Shown in pieces: positions 57,457-64,000 of a stretch of 64,000 nucleotides of DNA (position 1 is the first letter of the stretch; each line of letters starts with the position of its first letter). A program made the translations under genes and the position numbers. The stretch is from Fonsecaea monophora (lineage: Eukaryota > Ascomycota > Eurotiomycetes > Chaetothyriales > Herpotrichiellaceae), in assembly GCF_001642475.1 (NCBI RefSeq), contig NW_019173976.1, forward strand, positions 186,001-250,000, written 5' to 3'. Under the pieces are notes generated by a model, which worked only from the letters and a program-made list of their open reading frames with translations, was not told where the DNA came from and did no database searches.

Positions 57457-59203
57457 CTAGAATAACCAGAACCAAATCTTCTCCAACAAATTTCTCGGCT
57501 TCGTCTGGGGCCACTCCTGGGCGTCCAAGGCCGCTTTGCCAGTGAACAGGTCTGCCTCCCCAGGCTTGACGAGGCAAGTCCGTTTGAAGATTTTCCAGAA
57601 GAGATAGAGACCAAAATAGATGGGGACCCCGACGTAGGCGGAAAGGAAACCCTTGACAGACCAGTTACCGTTGGTGAACACTTCCCAGCCGTTGAACAGG
57701 AGGATGGTGCTGAAGAAGCACAGGGAAACCCACGCTGCGTAGGGTTGCAGAGGGGACTTGAAAGGGAGACTGCTGCGATCCACAGCCTGCGCTTCCAGAG
57801 CTCGGCGGAAACGCAGGTAAGAAATCGAAATACTACACCAGGTAAAGAGAGAGGCTACGGTGATGATGGTCAGAAGCCAGCTAAAGACTTCAGTCGGGCC
57901 GGCGGAAACCGAGAGATAGGCCAGGCAACTCCAGATAGCGGTGAATGCGACGCCGTAGATCGGAATACCCTTGTCCGTGCATTTGAGGAAGATGCGAGGG
58001 GCCTGATTGATTTGGGCCAGACCAAACAAGTATCGCGAGCCGAGAAAGAGGACGGCGTTCGCAGACGAGGACGCCGACGTAATTATAACCGCGTTGATAA
58101 TGCTGGGGAGAACGCGGATGTTGGCTCGATTAACGGCAATGACCCAGGGCGAGACACTTCCAAGGTCCGGGTCATCGCAGGGAACCAGGACGCTGATGGC
58201 GAGCGAGCCTCCCACGTAGAAGATCAGGATGCGCCAGACGACGCGCGAGATGACCCTTGGCACGTTTCTCCGCGGGTTCGCGGTCTCGCCGGCGGCGATG
58301 GCGACCATCTCGACGGTGGCAAAGGAGAAGGCCGCGTACACGAGTGTCGAGAACAGCCCGAGGAAGCGACCCGCACCGCCGGTGGCCACGACCTCCTTCA
58401 TCGCAGGTCCAGGGTTGTACCAATAGCGGAAGCCCAAACGGTCTCCCGACGGACTACCACCGAGGTCCACAATGAACGCCATGATCAGGAGACCGACGAT
58501 CGTAACAATCTTGAGGCTGGCGAAGACGAATTCGGCCTCACCGTAGATCGACACCGCCAAGACGTTGAGACAGACGACAACGACGATAATGATACTAATC
58601 CAGGCGGCCGGGTTGATCTCGTCGTTCCAAAACTGCACCAGGACCGCGGCAGCCGAAATCTCGGCGGCGAGGCCTAGGGCGCAGAGGATCCAGTTGTTCC
58701 AGCCGACGGCGAAACCCATGGCCGGATCGGTATACCGAGAACAGTACTGAGGAATGGCACCGGGGAGAGGTAACCACGTCGTCATCTCCGTCAGGCACAG
58801 CATCATGCAATAGACGGCGACTCCAGTGAAGGAGAATCCGAGGACGACGGACACAGGGCCTGATTTTGCAAAAGCTGATCCAATGCCGAGGAATAGGCCG
58901 GTGCCGATGGTGCCCCCGAGTGCGATGAACTGCAGGTGACGAGCCTTGAGACTATCGTCAAGCATTTAGTACGAGCCCATTGACCATCTCATGCGTTACG
59001 GGCAGCACCCACCCTCTGTGAACGTATCCTAGCTTCTGAGCCGTCGCTGCGTCTCCGTATACGTCCAAGGCCTCGCCGAATGCGCCGTTCGCAACGACCT
59101 TCTGTTGTCCCACCTGGACGTGGACCTGAGAGCCCTTTTCGGCCTGTGAGGTAGACAGCGTCAGCCTGGTGTCTGTCTTGAGGTCGTCCAACATCTCAGC
59201 CAT
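57457..59203 (-). CDS. Amino-acid permease (YAT/APC family)
   Basis: Two exons, complement(57457..58951, 59013..59203), give 561 aa. The 61-nt intron (GTGGGT donor, GACGATAG acceptor) joins YVHRG to LKARHLQFIALGGTIGTGLFLGIG, the first membrane helix and substrate-binding loop of APC-type permeases. About twelve membrane segments are visible; GETANPRRNVPR and the GSRYLFGLA segment are family marks. The cytosolic N-terminus (about 60 residues) has Lys residues suitable for ubiquitin control. The family imports amino acids with protons across the plasma membrane; the exact substrate is not readable. It converges with the Zn2Cys6 gene (158 bp between stops) and is divergent from the decarboxylase-like gene. 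Confidence 0.93.
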
Positions 59204-60080
59204 CTTTGCTGGTCTGCTATAGAGAGAACTTGGGGATGATTGTAACGTGGATCACACGCCGAGTAAGGGACAGATGCGATTGAGTGGCTTCCGAAGAGAC
59301 AGTTGCCAGAAAACCTGGTCAAATAAGTACATCAGACGGCGGAATGGACAGGGGCATTCGATGAGTATAGACCCAAGACTCAAGGTTTTACCAATCGACT
59401 GGGTTGGCCTCCTTATCTTCGATCCAGCGGATAGGACAACAGGATAAATGGACAATTCTGGGACAGGACCCGTGCCGTCATTTGACCGCCACGAGATATA
59501 CCAAAGTATTCCGTATGTTGCGGCCGTCGTGTCGTACGATAAGACCATCTTTGGTACAGAAGCGGAAAACCTATTATGATCAACTGAGGACGAGAGTCTC
59601 GGCAAACCTGGTACCTTCACATTTCTTACTTTCCCGACAAAACGCTAACGGTAAACTTTGTCAGCTCGAGCTCGGCGCTGGAGGCGGACATGGACGTTGC
59701 CCGATGCTATATGCAGAGATGAGTATTCTGCACGTCTATGTCCGATAAGGGGGCTTGCGGTGAGGTCTAAAATCCTAAAGTTGTGACTCGAGGCTCGAGA
59801 TTGACCTGAATCTGTAGAGAGCGGAAAAGGTGGCAGCGCGAGATTCCCGAGCTGCCACTAAAGTACCATTCATTGTCTGTGCCTTGTCTCCACCCGATAC
59901 TGTAGGATACTAGGGAGGTGGTATAACAGAGTCTCGTTGCTACAAAAGGATTCTCGCTCTCGACCTGAAATATACAAGGCGTAGACAGGTCTTGACTTTC
60001 ACACTCAACCTCAACCTCAACTTCAATCTCAACCTTCAACCTCAACCTCAACCTCCAATCCTCCCCCATCATTCCTCCAA
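59204..60080. promoter_or_regulatory. Divergent promoter, permease / decarboxylase-like gene
   Basis: An 877-bp spacer between outward-facing starts. It has a CGGCCG element at 59521-59526, also found in the other divergent spacer of this cluster, and a CTCAAC-type repeat just upstream of the right-hand start. No gene is seen. Confidence 0.4.
60002..60058 (+). repeat. CTCAAC-type hexanucleotide repeat in 5' leader
   Basis: About nine imperfect copies of CTCAAC/CTTCAAC end 22 bp before the ATG at 60081. It gives a pyrimidine/adenine-rich leader of low structure; it is not the fungal telomere repeat. Confidence 0.85.
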
Positions 60081-61511
60081 ATGGGCTACGATAACGATGC
60101 CTTCTTTGCCCGAGCGGACAAGTATATCCTGAATACCGTCGCACCGTGGGCACCGACGGTCATCACGCGGACCAAAGGTATCTTTATCTATGACGCCGAT
60201 GGCAAGGAGATCATCGACTTCACCTCTGGCCAGATGAGCGCAAGCTTAGGCCACTGCCACCCAGAGATTGCGCAGGTGGTGAGTAAGAGTATCACGGAGC
60301 TCGACCACCTCAACAGCACGATCCTGTCGCCGCCCGTGGTCGACCTCGCCGAGGAGATAGCTCAGTTACTCCCGGCGCCGCTGGAAAAGACCTTCTTCAT
60401 CTCGACGGGCTCGGAGTCGGTCGAGGCCGCTATCAACCTCGCCAAGGCGGCCACCGGTAAGTTCGAGATCGTGGCCTTCTCTGCCAGCTATCACGGCGTC
60501 ACCGGTGGCGTCTCCGCGGCCACATACAGCGTCGGGCGCAAGCATGGCAAACCCGTCGTTCCGGGCCACCTCGCATTTCCCGCACCCAACGCCTATAGGT
60601 CTGTGTTCCGCACGCCCGACGGGAGTTACGATTGGGAGACCGAGATGGACTATGCATGGGGCCTGATCGACGCGGCGTCGGTGGGCTCCCTGGCCGGGTT
60701 CGTCATTGAGCCTATTCTCTCGTGCGGCGGCATCCTTGAGCCGCCCCTAGGGTACTTCAAGCGACTCTACGCTGAGTGTCAGAAGCGCGGAATGCTTCTT
60801 ATCGACGATGAGGCGCAGACCGGCGTAGGCCGCACGGGGGACATGTTCGCGTTCGAGCGCGATGGCTTTGTCCCAGATATCTTAGCCCTGTCGAAGTCGC
60901 TAGGCTGCGGCATCGCGCTGTCATCGGTGAGCACGAGTGCCGAGATCGCGAAAAAGGCTATAGACAAAGGATTCTACTTTGGGACCACGCACGTTAACGA
61001 CCCGCTCCCCTGTGCGGTCGGCTGCAAGGTCCTCGAGGTCGTCAAGCGAGACGGTCTGGTTCAAAAAGCCAAGGAGCGTGGCCTCCAATTGACTCGGGGA
61101 CTCCTCCGGCTCAAGGAGAAGTACTGGTGCGTGGGCGATGTCCGTGGCCGCGGCTTGCTCCAGGGCATCGAAATCATCGGCGACCCTGTGACCAAAGTCC
61201 AGAGCAGCGAGCTGGGCGCCATGATCGCAGCCAAGGGCCTGGAGCTGGGCATTTCCTGCCAGATCCTCGCTGTCCCGGGGGCGTTTGGCGTCTTCAGGAT
61301 CGCGCCGCCACTGATCGTCTCGGCTGAGGAGATTGACCGGGCCGTGTCCATCTTAGACCAGTCAATGGCCTTTGCTCTCTCCCAGGAGCCATATCGAAAC
61401 GTCGTTATCAAGGCGCGCGCAGTCAACGGCACCGCAGTCAGTGAGAGCGCTGTCAAGGGCCCTACAGTCAACATTACTGCGGTTAATGGCGCTAGCATTA
61501 AAGCTCACTAG
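60081..61511 (+). CDS. Class-III PLP enzyme, dialkylglycine decarboxylase-like
   Basis: Intronless, 476 aa. The fold-type I aminotransferase class III pattern is complete: FTSGQMSASLGHCHPE, STGSESVEAAINLAK, SYHG, VIEPILSCGG, LLIDDEAQTGVGRTG (Asp243), SKSLG with the PLP lysine K272, TTHVNDPLP, and GVFRIAPPL (R406). K272 and R406 coincide, as I recall it, with the numbering of bacterial 2,2-dialkylglycine decarboxylase, and Q51 falls next to its Gln52; the PLP-stacking Trp138 is replaced by Tyr137. That enzyme decarboxylates alpha,alpha-dialkyl amino acids (for example Aib) and then transaminates pyruvate to alanine. Ornithine/GABA aminotransferases lack the SGQMSA motif, so they fit less well. 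The last 35 residues form a low-complexity tail (AVNGT.., AVKGP.., AVNGA..), unusual for the family. GC-rich codons. Confidence 0.9.
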   Translation: MGYDNDAFFARADKYILNTVAPWAPTVITRTKGIFIYDADGKEIIDFTSGQMSASLGHCHPEIAQVVSKSITELDHLNSTILSPPVVDLAEEIAQLLPAPLEKTFFISTGSESVEAAINLAKAATGKFEIVAFSASYHGVTGGVSAATYSVGRKHGKPVVPGHLAFPAPNAYRSVFRTPDGSYDWETEMDYAWGLIDAASVGSLAGFVIEPILSCGGILEPPLGYFKRLYAECQKRGMLLIDDEAQTGVGRTGDMFAFERDGFVPDILALSKSLGCGIALSSVSTSAEIAKKAIDKGFYFGTTHVNDPLPCAVGCKVLEVVKRDGLVQKAKERGLQLTRGLLRLKEKYWCVGDVRGRGLLQGIEIIGDPVTKVQSSELGAMIAAKGLELGISCQILAVPGAFGVFRIAPPLIVSAEEIDRAVSILDQSMAFALSQEPYRNVVIKARAVNGTAVSESAVKGPTVNITAVNGASIKAH

Positions 61512-61739
61512 AAAATTTAGGGGTTGAATTCATCTATAAGTATAACAAATAGATCTTATTCAACGGCGAGTGGTCGACGTCGAGACAAGACGTGTGATTT
61601 CTTCCCTCAGTACATTTACTCCGAAATGCTTATGAGAGATCTCCGCTCAGCTGTAGGTTCAGTCGCTAATTTCGTGGCTTATAAGCTGTCGTCGTTGTCA
61701 CTTAGTGTTATCGAAAAGCTCCCTATGCCATCATAGAAC
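61512..61739. other. 3' flank of the decarboxylase-like gene
   Basis: Transition zone between normal composition and the TA-rich block. No gene is supported. Confidence 0.4.
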
Positions 61740-62682
61740 GTAGTACTCAGCATAAGAGATTAATGTACGTGGCATGGACTAGTAAATCTTAGTAGTGTTA
61801 AACTCCCTAAAAACTAGGTAAGATAAATTTTTAAGGTACAGTAGAACTTCAGTCTCGAGTTTAGGCAGGTTATACTAGAGGAAGATTCTGGAAGTGATAA
61901 TTGGTAAGAAGCTATTATTCTAGTTAATAGTAGTCTATAGTAGAGAAGTTACTAAGCGAGACTTATACTTTAGTACTGTTACGAGTCGCTTTACACGTGA
62001 GGTATTGTAATGGGGAGGTCTGTAAGCTGGCACGTACCTAGCGGGACTTACCCATATAATGTATAGGTAAACATTCCTACCTCCTGATTAGTTAGATCTA
62101 GGATACTCTAGGAGAGGAACTCGGGTTAGGATTAGAGTATCTTCGGGGTTCTTCCGGCTTTTCTCATAATTTTTCGCGTCGTAGGGTTTCTCTCTACCTC
62201 TCTTCGTTTAATTAACGCCTAAAAAGCTGAAATTAAGGCCTCCTTTCTATATCGATATTATATTCTTTATCTATTTATCTTACGTTACTTTCTATATACT
62301 TTAGTATACTAATATACTAAACTATACCTTACTTTTATATTAGTATTTTAAGGTATTCCGATATCCTTACAGTAGCTGGAGGGTAGTACAGTAGCTGGAG
62401 GGTAGCGTTAGGGTCCCCTTTCCTCCTCTTAATTTACTTTTTACTGGATCTAGACCTTAATCTCGTATTAATATACCCTCTAGAACCTTCTAGAATCTTA
62501 AAAGTAAAGTAGGGCGGCGTTAGGAATAGAAAAGAGTTACTCTTTACCTCATCTCTCTTCTCTTCGATTATCACATACTATATTATATAATCATAGACTA
62601 TTCCGTTTTCGATTTATTTTCGTAGGGTCTTTCGCTAAGAGATTCTTATGTCATCCCTACTACTTTTATCCTTCTACTTCTA
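61740..62682. other. TA-rich, RIP-signature DNA
   Basis: CA and TG are nearly absent while TA is common and CG is kept. In 62461-62520 I count nine TA, four AT, no CA or TG, and six AC plus GT. In 61801-61860 I count seven TA, two AT, two CA/TG and nine AC/GT. Both fit repeat-induced point mutation of a former repeat. No reading frame survives. Confidence 0.75.
62386..62405. repeat. Short direct repeat in the RIP block
   Basis: The phrase ACAGTAGCTGGAGGGTAG occurs twice in succession (about 62370-62405), a local duplication in otherwise unstructured TA-rich DNA. Confidence 0.6.
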
Positions 62683-62965
62683 ATCTTCGCTATAGCCTTA
62701 AGGACGCCTAGAGGACGCGCCGGTAGAAGAGGACGTACCTTTATCCGTCCGATCTTCGCTACGGCCTCGAGGACGCCTCGAGGACGCGCCGGTGGAAGAG
62801 GACGCACCTTTATCCGTCCGATCTTCGCTATAGCCTCGAGAACGCCTAGAGGACGCCTCGAGGACGCGCCGGTAGAAGAGGACGCACCTTTATCCGTCCG
62901 ATCTTCGCTACGGCCTCGAGGACGCCTCGAGAACGCCCTTAGAACGCGCCGGTAAAAGAGAAAGT
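62683..62965. repeat. Tandem array A, 69/80-bp units
   Basis: ATCTTCGCTA starts units at 62683, 62752, 62821 and 62901, spaced 69, 69 and 80 bp. The longer unit has an extra 11-bp copy of a GAGGACGCCT-type submodule. Each unit has GACGCGCCGGT and TTATCCGTCC. CG is frequent and CA/TG rare. Confidence 0.9.
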
Positions 62966-63007
62966 AGAAGGCGTCATCGATAAACTAGAGGTATATAGCA
63001 CTCTATC

Positions 63008-63250
63008 GTAAGTAGTACTTCCTATACGTTTCCTTATACCTAGTACTCTCTAACCTCGCTACCGCTACTGTAAGTAGTACTTCTTATACGTTCCCTTATA
63101 CCTAGGACTCTCTAACCTCGCTACCGCTACCGTAAGTAGTACTTCTTTTACGTTCCCTTATACCTAGTACTCTCCTACCTCGTAACTACCGCCGTAAGTA
63201 GTACTTCTTATACGCTTCCTTATACCTAGCACTCTCCTACCTCGTAATTA
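63008..63250. repeat. Tandem array B, 62-bp units
   Basis: GTAAGTAGTACTT starts at 63008, 63070, 63132 and 63194, an exact 62-bp period. Units continue with CTTATACCTAG and ACTCTC. About four copies with a few substitutions each. Confidence 0.92.
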
Positions 63251-63264
63251 CTATAATAATAAGG

Positions 63265-64000
63265 CTACCGCGGTAGAAGGAACAGTAACTAACCTATTCT
63301 ATATAAGCGCCGGCATCTCTATCGACTCCATCGTCCGTATCATCCTACCTTAGGCGTATACGAACGAAGCCGCACTAGATGTATAGTAACCTACCGCGGT
63401 AGAAGGAACAGTAACTAACTCATTCCGCCGGCATCTCTATTAACTCCATCGTCCGAGTTATCCTACCTTAGGCGTATACGAACGCTACCGCACTAGATGT
63501 ACAGTAACCTACCGCGGTAGAAGGAACAGTAACTAACTCATTCCGCCGGCATCTCTATTAACTCCACCGTCCGAGTTATCCTACCTTAGGCGTATACGAA
63601 CGAAGCCGTACTGGATGTATAGTAACCTACCGCGGTAGAAGGAATAGTAACTAACTCATTCCGCCGGTATCTCTATCGACTCCATCGTCCGAGTTATCCT
63701 ACCTTAGGCGTGTACGAACGCTACCGTACTAGATGTATAGTAACCTACCGCGGTAGAAGGAACAGTAACTAACTCATTCCGCCGGCATCTCTATCGACTC
63801 CATCGTCCGAGTTATCCTACCTTAGGCGTGTACGAACGCTACCGTACTGGATGTATAGTAACCTACCGCGGTGGAAGGAACAGTAACTAACTCATTCCGC
63901 AGGCATCTCTATCGACTCTACCGTCCGAGTCATCCTACCTTAGGCATGTACGAACGAAGCCGCACTAGATGTATAGTAACCTACCGCGGTAGAAGGAACA
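63265..64000. repeat. Tandem array C, 118-bp units with a 12-bp palindrome
   Basis: The perfect palindrome CTACCGCGGTAG occurs at 63265, 63391, 63509, 63627, 63745, 63863 (one substitution) and 63981. The spacing is 126 bp once, then 118 bp five times. Units share GAAGGAACAGTAACTAAC, CATCTCTAT, CCGAGTTATCCTACCTTAGG and CTAGATGTA-type segments. The array runs off the window end, so its full size is unknown. Confidence 0.95.

Noticed and set aside
57745..58677. 310-codon open frame on the plus strand
   Set aside because: Exactly antisense to the permease gene in GC-rich sequence; composition is Arg/Asp/Gly-rich with no domain.
60002..60058. Telomere-like repeat
   Set aside because: The unit is CTCAAC, not CCCTAA, and it sits directly before a gene start.
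63265..64000. CRISPR-like regular repeats
   Set aside because: Eukaryotic 118-bp satellite; the whole unit repeats, with no unique spacers.

Overview
The window is nuclear DNA of a filamentous ascomycete (Pezizomycotina). Supporting signs are many short introns (mostly 47-60 nt, GT..AG with CTAAC/CTGAC-like branch sites), two Zn2Cys6 regulators, a fungal-type sterol O-acyltransferase, CMS1 and DBP8 orthologues, and a terminal TA-rich block with the dinucleotide signature of repeat-induced point mutation (RIP). The class cannot be fixed from sequence alone. Gene models were built by hand: exons were joined only where splice sites, reading phase and protein-family continuity agreed.

Layout. 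0.3-7 kb: Yippee-family zinc protein, F-box protein, a clathrin-adaptor-motif protein (labelled ppk6-like in fungi) divergent from a TBC Rab-GAP. 8.3-12 kb: PAS-domain protein kinase (PASK/Psk type) with an 18-nt micro-exon. 12-15.2 kb: about 3 kb without a supportable gene. 15.2-21.3 kb: F-box/LRR protein ending in a CaaX box, an unrecognised spliced gene, sterol O-acyltransferase. 21.9-26.6 kb: three co-oriented genes (Rieske oxygenase, flavodoxin-fold NAD(P)H oxidoreductase, Zn2Cys6 regulator) that look like a small catabolic cluster. 27-29.7 kb: AP-1 gamma-adaptin. 30.4-37.4 kb: a P450, an unknown C-terminally hydrophobic protein, an SLC35F6-type transporter and a small single-pass membrane protein. 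38.7-48 kb: pantothenate kinase, a Cys-rich tail-anchored protein, an atypical SDR, CMS1, a Zn deaminase, DBP8. 48.4-52.3 kb: sterol glucosyltransferase-type UGT and a GFA/CENP-V-type small zinc protein.

53.3-61.5 kb is the most interesting part. A PdxS/Pdx1-type pyridoxal-phosphate synthase, a Zn2Cys6 regulator, an amino-acid permease and a PLP-dependent dialkylglycine-decarboxylase-like enzyme form two divergent pairs. The reading is an accessory module that imports an amino acid, makes its own PLP cofactor and decarboxylates or transaminates the substrate, possibly an alpha,alpha-disubstituted amino acid such as Aib. It is flanked on the right by RIP-mutated satellite DNA and on the left by a short TA-rich stretch.

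61.7-64 kb is TA-rich, CA/TG-depleted DNA with three different tandem arrays (69/80-bp, 62-bp and 118-bp units). The last carries a 12-bp perfect palindrome per unit and runs off the window. No tRNA, rRNA, CRISPR or intact transposon was seen.
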